Shown here piece by piece: positions 12,655 to 23,868 of a stretch of 64,000 nucleotides of DNA. A model generated the notes under the pieces. The model was not told where the DNA came from, ran no database searches, and was given only the letters and a program-made list of their open reading frames with translations. Numbering within the stretch: the first letter of the stretch is position 1; each line of letters begins with the position of its first letter. The DNA is taken from contig JAPTJF010000057.1 in the NCBI GenBank assembly GCA_029339195.1, positions 147,826 to 211,825 on the forward strand, read 5' to 3'. This DNA is from Micractinium sp. NFX-FRZ (lineage: Eukaryota > Chlorophyta > Trebouxiophyceae > Chlorellales > Chlorellaceae). The translations under genes and the position numbers were made by a program.

Positions 12655-13181
12655 TTAGCTGCCCGGCAGCGGCATGCCGGCCACTTGCAGAGCTGTCCTG
12701 AGCATGCCGGCGACGGCCTTGAAGTGCTGCCGCTGCAGCAGGCGGCGCAGCGGCTTATCCTGCAGCAGGGGGCATGAACACAGTGCATCGTTGTTGGCCC
12801 TTGCAACAGGTGCCCCCAGCAGCATCAGATGCAGGGCACAGGAGCATTTTGGCCCCTGACCACCTCCCCCCCCTTGAACCAGCGCTTGCAAGGCATAAGG
12901 TACGCACCTTGGCCTGCTGCTGCTCCGGCGGCAGCGCCAAGAAAGAGGCCGCCAGCTCGACAGTCAGGCCATCAGCCGCTGCCTCAGCTTCCTCTGCCGC
13001 ATCAAGCAGCAAGTCATCCAGGCACTGCTGCTGCTGTGCCTGCTGCGCTGGCTGCGCCTGCTGGGTGTGCTGCACTTGCTGCGGCGGCGCAGGGAACTGC
13101 GCTGGCGGCTGCGCCTCTTGCGCTGGCGCCGCTGCTTCCTGCTGCTGCAACGGCTGCTGCTGCGGGAGGGCCTGCTGGATT

Positions 13182-13214
<33 letters not shown>

Positions 13215-16200
13215 GACCCCGCCGAGCAGGCTGTCCCCAGCGCTGCCGTCTGCACAGGGCCAGTGGATGGCGAGGCGCCCCGCCCCGCCAGCAGGAGGGC
13301 GGTGCTCATCGCGGATGCTGCGGCGGCGAAGCTCCGGGAGGCCAGCATGCGGCGCAGCGTGGCCTCCTGCATGGGGGAGGCAAGCATATGACAAACGTGT
13401 GTGTCAGCCCAAGGGCGCCCATTGTGAAACCGGCAAAGACTTGCCGGCAGGTACAGCCTGCCACTTGGCCTCCTGCATGGGGCCAAGCGTTATTGGGGCA
13501 TGCATGGGATGAGTGGCATGTCGCGCCGCACTGCGCAGCGTCCCGGGCAGAAGGCAGCCCACACGGCCTCGACAGCACCACGAAAAGCAGAGCCCAGCGT
13601 GCCACCAATCGATCCACCCCCACCAAGCAGCAGCGCACAGCCCCGAGCAGCCGCGCCCGGCCCCAAGCACCCGTGCATCGCGGCACGTCTCAGCCCGGCC
13701 CACCTTGTCTGCCTGCTTCTCGGGCGGGAGGGTGTCCAAGAAAGAGATGTAAGAGCACACCAGCTCAACTGTGAGGGCGGGGGCACCGCCAGCGCAAGTG
13801 CCACCTGCCTCCGTGCCGCTGTCACCCGCCGCCTGCATGAGAAGAGAGAAGAAGTCCTCCCCCTCCGTCTGCTGCTCCGCAGAACCCTGCTTGACAGCCC
13901 CCTCTGGCGGCGCCTGCTGCTGCTGCCTCTGCTGCTGCTGCTGCTGCACCGGCGGTGCCTGCCCCGCCTGGCGCCGCGCCTCAGTGTGGCACCTGCGGGG
14001 TAATCAACACAGTGAGTATTGATGAGGCACAAACCACAGGGGCAGGTGCGAGTGTTGAGATGATTGGGAATGGCGCAGGGGCAGGCGGCAGGGAGGCGGG
14101 GGCACAGGCGCCGGCCCCGTTTGAGAGCCCAGCGCATGCAGCCATGCGGGTCGCAGCCGGGTGCAACAGCGGCAGCAGCAGCCGGGTGCAGCAGCGGCAG
14201 CAGCGGCAGGGGGCAGCTCACGGTGAGCAGAGCCACTCGTTGGGGCCAACCGGCCGCCAGGCTGCCTTCTGCCACGATCCAGGGACGGCGCTGCCACACG
14301 CACGGCACCGCCGGTTGAGGGGCGGCAGCTGGCCGGCGTGGCCGTCCATGTGGAAACGGCACTTGTTGCACAGCCGCTCGCGCGTCAGGGGGTTGTAAGC
14401 CCACTGGCTTGCCCACTTGACGCCGCAGTGGGTGCAGCACGTGCCATCAGCGTGTGGCGACTGCTGTTGTTGCTGCGGCGGCTGCGGCGATTGCGGCGGC
14501 TGCGGTGACTGGTGCTGGTGCTGCTGAGCCGACGACGGGTCACCGCGCCGCTCCAGCTTCTCCTGCCCTTTGTCATCCCCCTGCCAATGCTCCTGGCCCT
14601 GCCCCGGATCCAGCTGCTCCCCCTCCGTGCCGCCCTGCTGCTGCGCCCTGTGCTGCCGCTGCTGCCGCTGCCACTTGGCCTGGTTCTTGATGCGGGTGTC
14701 GCTGCAGGAGGGGGCACATAGGGTGGCGGGGCGGGATCAAATGCTGACACATGCTGACTAAGCACGGGGAGTAGGGCAGGCGGGCCAGCGTTCTCCCCAA
14801 CGCGCGCCATCCGTGCGGCAGGCGTACAGCACAAGCCCGCCAAGGCCACCACACTTGATGCACCAGAGCAGCTTTCCAGGCCTCTCACTGCCCATGCCCT
14901 GCCCCCCTGGTGGCTCACCAGGGGGAGCACACCCAGCAGCGCCCCGTCAGCGGGTGGAAGCGCCAGGTGGCGCCACGGAAGCCGCCAGAGGATGAGCTGC
15001 CGCACTCCAGGCAGCACGGGTCCAGCGGCGGCAGCAGGCCGCGGTGCGTCTTGGCAAACTGGGAGCAGGAGTTGCAGGTGAAGCTGCCGTCTGAATGCAG
15101 CCGCCAGCGGCAGCTCTCGCGCGTGCCACAGTGGCTGCACACGTGCCGCTCCTGGGTGTCCTGCCGCCGCACGTCCCAAAAGCACCTGCAGGCGTGGACG
15201 GGAAGGCGGGTTGACGTGGCGAGCACTGTAATTGAGCGAAGGCTTTGTGCAGGCAGGGATGGGAATGCGCGTTATGGGGCAAGCGCTACTTGTGCGAGGG
15301 CTTTGTGCTGGTAGGCCGGCAGCAGCAGCACCTCCAGCGTTGGCAGCACCAGCAGCACCAGAGGCGGCAGCACCAGCACCCGCGGCGGCAGCACCAGCGG
15401 CGGTGGACGGCAACAGCAATGGCAGCAGCTGGAGCAATGGCTACCACTTACGGTGTGCACAGCCACTTTTCGCCTGTGAGCGGGTGTGCGCGGAAGCTGG
15501 AGCCCCGCTTGGTCCCCGGGCTGCTGCTGAGGCACTGCCGGCACTGCACGCCAAGCGGGGGCAGGTGCATGTGCCGGCCCAGGTACCCCCGGCAGTTCTG
15601 GCACAGCAGCTGGCCTGCCACCTCAGGACTCTCTCTGTAGCCCGGGGCACCAATGGCCCCACAGTGGGCGCACTGCTTGCCCTCCCCCTGCTGCCGCTGT
15701 TGCTGCTGCTGCTGCTGCTGCGCCTCCCGACGCCGCCGCTTCTGCTTCCCCTCTGCACTCTTGGGCAGCTGCCGCTTCAGCTGCCGGCGGTAGCACGAGT
15801 TGCACAGCCTGGCACCTGTGGAGGCGTGCCGCCGCCACTGGCACGTGCTGCCTGCACCGCAGCTGCTGCATTGCGGCTGCTCCTTGCCGTCACCGCCGTC
15901 GCCTTCCTCCCCCTCCTCGTCCCCCTCCTCCTCCTCCTCTTCTGCCTCGGCCTCCTCCTCTGTACCACTGCCCTCCTCTGCCTCCTCTTCATCATCGCTG
16001 CCCTCCTCTGCTTCGCTGCCCTCCTCTGCCTCGCTGCCCTCTGCCTCCTCCGCTGCCTCGCTGCCCTCCTCCGCCTCCTCAGAGCCATCTGCCAGCTGCT
16101 CACCTTGCCACTCGGCCGCCCGCTGGTCGCCACCACCGTTGCATGCCGGCAGCCGCCTGCCGCGCCGGCGCCTGCCTGCCGTGCCCTGCCGCTGCGACCG

Positions 16201-17807
16201 CCGCTCCATGAGGTCTGCAGTCAGCTGCGGCAGCCGGTTGCCTTGCTTGGAGGAGAATGCGTAGCAGGCGTGGCACAGGCGCTGCCCAGTGGCGCGGTGC
16301 TTGCGCCAATAATGGGAGCTTGTGTATTGGCTGCCGCAGTGGCTGCAGTGCGGCCGCTTTGCTGCGTCGCCGCCGCTGCCTCCCTCCCCAAGCTCATTCT
16401 CCTGCCGCCCAGCATCATCATCACAACCATCTGCCCCTCCTTCCTCGGCTGCCTCCTGCCGCGCTCCCCGTCCCTCTGCCTCCGTATCGCCCTCCAATGC
16501 TGCCTCCTCCTGCTCTTCACCACTCTCTGCCCACCGCACGCCGCTGTCCATGCTGGCACCCGCCTCCTGCCCAGCACCAACGCCGGCACGACCGCCTGCA
16601 GTGCAGCGGGGATGTTCAGCAAAAGGCCGAGGGGGGTGAGCACATCAAGCCTTGGCCAGGCAGGCCGAGTGCCATGCCTGTGAGCGCGATGCAGAGTGCA
16701 CAGAGGGTGTGCACGCAAGCGCAGGTAAGGCGGGGCCAAAGGAACCGTGCAGAAGAGGTGCAGGGGAGGGCGGACATGCATATGGACTACCGGGCGTGAG
16801 GCAGGGTAGGCAGGCAGCATGGGGTGCATCGGGTGGCACGCAGGCAAGAACGCGCAGCACAGGCGCACAGGGTGTGCAGGGTGCATGGGCACACGAGCAA
16901 AGCAGGTCGGCAGGCAGGCGCCCGCCCTTCACACCTTGCTCACAGTCGCTGGGCTGCTGAGGCGCAGGGGCGGCGCCGCTGGCGACGTTGGCAGCAGCGG
17001 GCTGCTGCTCGCCCTCCTCGTGCGGTGTGGCAGGCTGTCGATCGCTCTCCATTGCTGCTGCTGCTGCTGCTGCTGCTGGATTGCATGCCGCCGCCGCGGC
17101 GACAGGAGGAGGCGGGGGCCGCGTGGGTGGCACGGCGGCAGATGGGGACAGAGGCGCCGTGGGCTGGTCCGCTGCTGGCGGCGTGGGGGTCATTGCCACA
17201 GCCGCAGGGGGATCTGGCGGTGGGGTCAGCGCCTGTGCCGTGGCTGCCACCGACATGACGCACTGCTCCTCCCGCACGCCCTGCCGTGGAGGCGCCTCCC
17301 GCTCGAGTGCTGCTTCAGCTTCCAGCTCCTGTTTGACAGCCGGTGCCGCTGCTTGCCGGGCTTCGATAATGGTTGACACCTGCAGCAGCCCAGGCTGCGG
17401 CTGCTGCTCCTGAGAGCGCTGCCGCTGCTGCTGCGGCTGGCCGGCCGAGACGAGCTGCGCGCTCTGTGCGTGCGTTGCATTTCCCGGCCGGGGCGCTGCA
17501 TAGGCACCCAGCGTGGCCACTGCCGGCAGCGCTGGCTGGCTCAGGCACTGCCGCTTTGCAGGTGGAACCACAAGAGAGGGCGCCGCACCTCCTGCAGGGC
17601 ACGGGGCGGGCAGGCACTGGGTTGAGAGCTGATGTCTTGTCATTGCTCGAGAACCGACTGAGAGAGCGCGCTGCTGGGGCAGAACCTGGGCAGCTGGTGC
17701 TGCTCACCTGGCACAGGAACTGTGGGCGCAGCCGCTGGAGTGCTGCTGGTTCCACCTGCTTCCTGGCCCTGGATGCTGCTGGGGGAGGGCTGCGGGGCCG
17801 GCTGCAT
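12655..17807 (-). CDS. Multi-finger GATA-like zinc-finger protein B
   Basis: Eight exons join in phase: 17807-17708, 17591-16935, 16595-15452, 15185-14919, 14701-14222, 13992-13704, 13366-12908, 12759-12655 (3501 nt, 1166 aa). The short first exon (MQPAPQPSP) and the second, with PAKRQCLSQPALP, match gene C. Eight Cys4 units follow: CSHC...CHAC and CSSC...CNSC alone, separated by a very acidic Glu/Ser linker, then three pairs: CAHC...CQNC with CRQC...CTPC, CSHC...CNSC with CLEC...CSPC, and CTHC...CNKC with CRAC...CSPC. In each pair the intron falls just before the last Cys of the second finger. The C-terminus carries two copies of the helical cassette (DFFSLLMQAAG...PPEKQADK/EATLRRMLASRSF, and CLDDLLLDAAEE...PPEQQQAK/DKPLRRLLQRQHF). 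A nuclear regulatory role is inferred. Confidence 0.8.
13211..13290. repeat. 80-bp near-identical tract shared with gene C
   Basis: This stretch (from CTGGGACCCCGCCGAGCAGG onward) recurs at 19171-19250 in gene C with one mismatch, although the flanking exon sequence has diverged clearly. It encodes the ASPSTGPVQTAALGTACSAG segment of the cassette. Confidence 0.85.
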
Positions 17808-18536
17808 TAGGCTGGCCTAGATGGCTCAAGCAGCGCAGCCGGTGCCGTCGCCCGCCACAGCGCCGCCCGGCGGTGACAGCCCGCACCCGTCCTGCAGGGC
17901 AGGGAGCGGAGCGGATGCCAATATTTCAGGTTCAATACGTCGCTGCACGGCCTCCTTAGCGAATCGGAGACTGGAGAGTCCCCACACGGCGCAGCGGGAA
18001 GTGGCTGTTGTGAGTTGAGCAGCCTACGGGCAAGGATGACGCCCCAGGGGATGCACACTCGATTCGGCTCACAAGAGGCGCGGCTGCACAAAGGAGAGGT
18101 GCCCTTGCCGAAACCCTTTCCCGGCGAGCCAGTGACCGGCCCCCTACCGTGGCGGAGATGCAGTCTGAACCCTTGGAATGATGCACTGGAGTCGGAGAAA
18201 ACACAAGGGGATGGCTGGAGCCGCGCGATGCCCCCATCGCATCACTTCAGGGGCGGGCGGCCTGCTGCCGCGGCATGCCGGCATGCCGCCACGGTGGAAT
18301 TGCACTGCCAGCGTGCGCCGCACCACGCTGTCTGCATTCATGAATAATGTGTAGTATTCATCGCAACTTGGTGTGCACGGCCACAATGTTGTATTGACCA
18401 CATTACAGTGCTGGTAGAGTGCCGGACCTGGCTATCGCAACAGACGTGTGGAGACAAGTTGGAGTGCATGGCAAACAGAAGCTGCACTCCTCCCAACTCC
18501 TGGCCCAACAAGGCTGCTGTTGCACCCGTCACGTTC
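17808..18536. other. Intergenic between genes B and C
   Basis: About 730 bp holding the promoter of B and the 3' UTR of C. It contains a palindrome-like CATGCCGGCATG near 18274-18285. No exon was recognised. Confidence 0.45.
18403..18407 (-). terminator. TGTAA poly(A) signal for gene C
   Basis: TTACA on the plus strand, about 130 nt past the stop of gene C, a normal distance for this algal signal. Confidence 0.5.
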
Positions 18537-19083
18537 CTAGCCGCCTGGGAGCGGCACGCCTGCCGTGTGCAGGGCTGTCCGGAGGGCATTGGCGGCGCCG
18601 CTGAAGTGCTGCCGCTGCAGCAGGCGGCGCAGCACCCGCTCCTGTAGCAGGGCGGAGGGGAGCTGGGTGCACAGGTAAGCAGAAGGGGACATGGTCGTGG
18701 CAAAGGGTCGAGCAACAACCGCCTGGCCCAAGCTCCGCAGCACCACTCCCGAGCATTAGCAGCAGCTGTGAGTCCGCAGTGCGTCATCCTCTGGCCATCT
18801 CCCCAAACTTAGAAACACAGCCGCAAGTAGCGTGTATGCATCGCACCTGGACCTGCTCTTGTGCCAGTGGCGACGACAGGAAGGAGGCGGCCAGGTCGAC
18901 GGTCAGGCCAGCAGCTGCTGCCTCCACTTCCTCGGCTGCATCAAGCAGCAAGTCATCTATGCACTGCTGCGTGTGCTGCGTGTGCTGGGTCTGCTGCATT
19001 TGCTGCGTGTGCTGGGCCTGCTGCGTCCGCTGCGTGTCCTGCGTCTGCTGGAGTGGCGAGGGCTGCACTTTCGGTTGATGCGC

Positions 19084-19126
<43 letters not shown>

Positions 19127-22100
19127 TGCTGTCGCCGTTGTTGTTGCGGTTGCTGCTGCTGCTGCTGCTGCTGGGACCCCGCCGAGCAGGCTGTCCCCAG
19201 CGCTGCCGTCTGCACTGGGCCAGTGGATGGCGAGGCGCCCCGCCCCGCCAGGAGGAGCGCAGCACCCATCATGGCTCCTGCGGCGGCAACGCTCCCGGAG
19301 GCCAGCATGCCGCGCAGCTTGCCTTCCTGCATGAGGGAGGCAAGCAAGCAGCACGGGAAGGGCACACTTGTGCATCCCCTGCTCTAGGCACAGCAAGCTG
19401 CAGGGATCGACGACGGGTGCTCTCGCTGTTGGGCACACGCTGGTCCCGGCTGCGCACTCATTCCGAACCTAGCATGCCGCCTCGGCTCCAACTACCAACC
19501 CACCGCCCTACTCCCCAGCACATGGCCAGCCCAGCTCACCTTGTCCGCCTGATCCTCGGGAGGCAGGGTGTCAAGGTAGGAGAAGTAAGAGGACACAAGC
19601 TCCACTGTAAGGGCAGGGGCACTGCCAGAGCCGGCGCCCGCAGCCTGTGTGGTGCCATTGACCTCAGCAACTGCCTGCATCAACACGTCAAAAAAGTCAC
19701 CGGCCGGCCCCTGCCGCTGCCCCTCCTGCCGCTGCTCCTCCTCCTCCTTCACCTCCTCTTGGGCTTCTTGCTTGACCAGCCCTCCGGCCTGGTCAGGCTC
19801 CTCCTTGACCAGCCCTTCTGGCTGCAGCTGCTGCTGCTGCTGCTGCTGCTGCCGTTGCTGCCGCTGCTGGGGCTGCTGCTGCTGCTGCTGAGCCTGCTGC
19901 TGCTGCCGCTGCTGCCGCTGCGGCCGCTGCGGCTGCTGCTGAGCCTGCTGCTGCTGCTGCTGCTGTTGCCGCTCCAGCAGCTGCCGCTGCTGCTGCTGCT
20001 GCTGCTGCTCTGCCTGCTCCTCCTCTCTCTCCCGCTCCTGCCGCGACCCCTGCAGCAGCTGCTCTCCCCGCTGCTGGCGGCAGCACTTGGTGCACAGCCG
20101 GGCCCCCGACTCAGGGTGCAGCCGCCGCTGGCATGCACAGTCTGCGCTGCTTTGGAGGCACTTGAGCGGCGCACCGGCGTTGCCGTCCCCAGCACGAGCT
20201 GCCTCTGCCTTCTGTGCATCCCCCAGCTCATTCCCCTCTGCCCGCTCCTGACAAAGGCTGCCCTCCTGTTCCTCATCAGCTGCCGCTGCAAGCCCCGCTC
20301 GCTCTGCCCGCCGCGGCACCTTGCCGCCAGGCAGTCCCGGCCGGGCGCTGGAGCCGCTGCGGCGCCGCAGGCCGCCAGCTGCCGCCCGCTGCGCTTGCGC
20401 TTCCCGCCTCGCCAGGAGCTTGGCTGTCACCGGCAGCAGCCGGCCGCCGTTTGCTGCGGAGTAGACGTAGCAGGCGTGGCAGAGAGGCTGCTGGGTCTGG
20501 CGGTGCCGGGCCCACTTGCCAGAGGAGTGGTGGGTGCGGCAGTGGCTGCAGCGAGGCTGCTCGCCGGCCGCCGCCAAGGGCTGTGCACCCTGCTGCTGCG
20601 CTGCCAGCGGCTGCGCTGCCTGCTGCACCGCAGCCTCCCCGCCATCAGCTGTCAGCTGGCGCAAGTCGCTGTCGTCGCTGAGAGCCGCCTCCTGCTGAGC
20701 GCCAGCGCTCTGGCCGCCACCTGCACGCACCGACGTGCGCAGTCAGAGCGGAGGGCGGTCAGCGCTGAGGCTCCGGTTCACCGTCAGCCCGATGGGTGGC
20801 CATGAGCAGGCGGGCGTGAGGGAGCAAGCAACAGGGCCATCCGGCAGAAAGTGGGAAGCCTTGAGGGCAGCATGTGCGGCAATCGAGCACAAGCGGCGGG
20901 CTGGTGCTGGGCAGGCATGCAGAGTGGGGCGCTCCCTACCTGGCTCCGAGCCGCCAGGCTGCTGAGGCCCAACCACTGCTTCGCTGTTGCGCTTGGCAGC
21001 ATTCAAGGAGAAGTACAGCCGGAAGAGGTTGTCAGGGTCAGGCCGCTGCTCAATCCCCGCTGCTGGCGTGGCTGCAGCCACTGGCGGCAGGTGCCCGCTG
21101 GGATCCCTCACTGCCACGGGCGGCTGCTCATCATGTGATGCCGCTGCTGGCGGGGCTGTGCCAGAGGCTGGGGCTGCAGCAGCACCGGGAGACGGGGCGA
21201 CGTTTGCGGGGAGCGCGGGCTGCAGGGCCGCAGCCGGAGGCGGGTCCGGCGAGGGTGATCCTGCTACTGCGGGCGGAGTGGATCCTGTCGCTGGCGCTGC
21301 TGAGGGCATCGGTGGTGGGGTTGGAGCCTCTGGAGTGGCTGCAGCTGCAGCTGATGCAGCAGATGCTGCTGGTGGGCCGCCTTTGATTGCGGGCGACACG
21401 CCGGCGGGAGGATGCACCAGCGACGGGCTCGGCGTGCTCCGTGCCTGGGCAAGCCGCGGCTTCTTGGCAGCAGGCACCTGAGCTGTTGGCCTGCCTGCGG
21501 GGAGCCGGAGGACAGCGGAGAGAAGCTGCTAAGGTCGAGGCTGCATGCGGTAAAGGAACAGGGAGCTGGACCGGGAGCAAGCACAGCAGGCGCGGCAGTG
21601 AACCAGCAGGAATGGGGCCCCCGCACATGCAAGGCAGGCTGGTCTCACACGCTGAGATTACCTGCGGCTGGCACCGCAGACGCAGCCTGACCTGCTGCCA
21701 GCGACGGGGCGCCTGCTGCTGCTGCTGCTGCTGCTGCACCTGCAGCTGACTTGGGTGCTGCCCTCTCCAGGCGTGCCTTGTCCAGGCGCTCAGCCGCCGC
21801 TGCTCGACTGCTGGCAAGGCGCGTGCCCCGCACAGCAGTCCCTGCTGGGCATGCTGTGCTGGGAGCGGGCTGCTGTGCCGTCGCTGTGCTGGGAGCGGAC
21901 TGCTGTGCTGCTGCTGGGCATGCTGTGCTGGGAACAGGCTTCTTTGCCGCTGCTGTGTTTAAAGCAGGCTGCTGTGCCTGGGCGAGAGGCACTTCGGCTG
22001 AGCTGGGAGCGGACTGCTGTGCTGCTGCTGGGCATGCTGTGCTGGGAACAGGCTTCTGTGCCGCTGCTGTGTTCAAAGCAGGCTGCTGTGCCTGTGCTGG

Positions 22101-23833
22101 GCGCGCTGAGCTGGGGGCAGGCTGTTGTGCCTCTGCTGGGCGTGCTGTGCTGGGCACAGGCTTCTGTGCCGCTGCTGTGTTCAAAGCAGGCTGCTGAGCC
22201 GCTCCTGGGCATGCTGTGCTGGGAGCCGGCTGTTGTGCCGCTGCTGGGCGTGCTGTGCTGGGCACAGGCTGCTGCTCTGCGAGCTTGCCACCCAGCAGTG
22301 CACTCAAGCTGGCTCGGAGCCCTACAGAACCCTGCTGCCTATCCTGCATCGCCTGCGCTGGAGCCGACAGCGGCTGCGGCTGGCTCTGGGCCTCCAACAC
22401 AGCCGTCCGTGCTGGCGCAGCTTCTGGGCTTGTTATGCCACAGGTGGATGCTGGAAGCTGCGGCAGCCACTCCACGGATGTGCTGCTGCTGGTGGGCTTG
22501 GTGGGCATGACCTCGACAGGTGCCGCGCCACGGGCCGGCAGCGCTGCTGCAGGGGCCGCCATCACATTCACACCCGCCTCAGCAGGCTGGGGGGCGCCTG
22601 CAAGAATGGCAACAAGTTGGGGAGTGCACAATCAACACGGTTTCAAGAACGCAAGGGGGGCAGAGGGTTGGGGTTGGGGGAGGGGGGACGCATGAAGGGA
22701 GCTCCAAAGGTGACCAGGAGAGTAATGGAGAGCGCCCGGGGGGGGGCAGGTGGGCATTGCTCTGCAACGCCGACACGGGCAAAGATCATGCACACAGCTG
22801 CATCAGCCTTCCTTCCTTCAACCTTGCCACAACACCAGAACCCTCGCCGGCACGTGCAACAGGCAGGTCCCACCTGAGCCAGCGGCGCCCAGCAGACCGC
22901 TCAGCAGGCTGCCTGCAGGCCGCGCCAGGCTGCCTGCCGCCGGCGCTGCTCCCTGCCCAGCGCAGCCTGCAGGCTGGCCTGCTGCAGTGTCGGACTCGAT
23001 GTGCAGGCCGCCCCCCAGCTGCATCTCTGTCGCTGCGCTGGCTTGGCCGGCTGTGCCTGCGCTGGTGCCGACGGGCAGGCATGCAGTGGTGCCCCCTCCC
23101 GCACCAAGCCTGGCCCGTGGGATGGCCCCTCCTGCTGACAGCCCTGGCTGCTGCTGGGCCCGCTGAGGCGGTGCCGGCGGCTGGCCGCCTGCTTGATGCT
23201 GGTGAGGCTGCTGGGGCTGCTGCTGAGGGTGCTGCTGCTGCAACTGCTGCTGCTGAGGCTGCAGGGGACGGAGACCTGCAGGTGCGGGCCGCGCCAGTAG
23301 CTGTGGCTGCAGAGGGCGCAGGCGAGGCGCGGCCCCGGCAGGGGCGCGGCCCACCCATGGCGGCCGGGGTGCAGGCATGCCGCCGCCGCTGCTGCTGGAC
23401 CAGCGTGGGCCCTGCTGCAGCTCAGGCCTGGCTTGGGGCCTGGGCAGTGGTGTGCCAACTGGCAGCACCCTGAACACTGGCAAGCCTGTACCCGCCTGGA
23501 ACCCCCATACGCCAGCTGCTGCGGAAGCTGACCCCTGGGCGGCAGACACAGGCGGAGCGATGGCCGGCAGCGCTGGCAGCGGCGCCCTTGGCGACTGTGC
23601 CATACCTAGCATGCCTGCTGCTGTGAAGTGCAGCCGCAATGGGCTGCCAAGCTGCTGCAGCTGCTGCTGCCACTGCTGCTGCTGGAGGAGCGGCCGGACA
23701 GCCAGCTCATGCGCCTGTGCCTGCTCTGCCGTGACGACAGCTGTAGGCTGCCAGGAGAAGATTGGGCGAGGAGCTTGCAGAGGTGTATTGAAAGGATGCG
23801 CCGGTCGGGGATGCAGTTGCTGCAGCTGCGCCC

Positions 23834-23868
<35 letters not shown>

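Noticed and set aside
13455..13490. Second copy of an exon-start-like block (CTTGGCCTCCTGCATGGGG) in intron 6 of gene B
   Set aside because: It resembles the acceptor of the exon starting at 13366, but it is short and no open cassette follows it in frame, so I treat it as a minor intronic duplication.
15232..16683. Long plus-strand open frame (about 483 codons) opposite gene B
   Set aside because: Leu/Ala/Pro-rich antisense shadow of the zinc-finger and poly-Glu exons of gene B.
18832..20805. Long plus-strand open frame (about 657 codons) opposite gene C
   Set aside because: It is dominated by Leu runs, which are the antisense of the poly-Gln exons of gene C. It has no domain and crosses the splice sites of a phase-consistent minus-strand gene.
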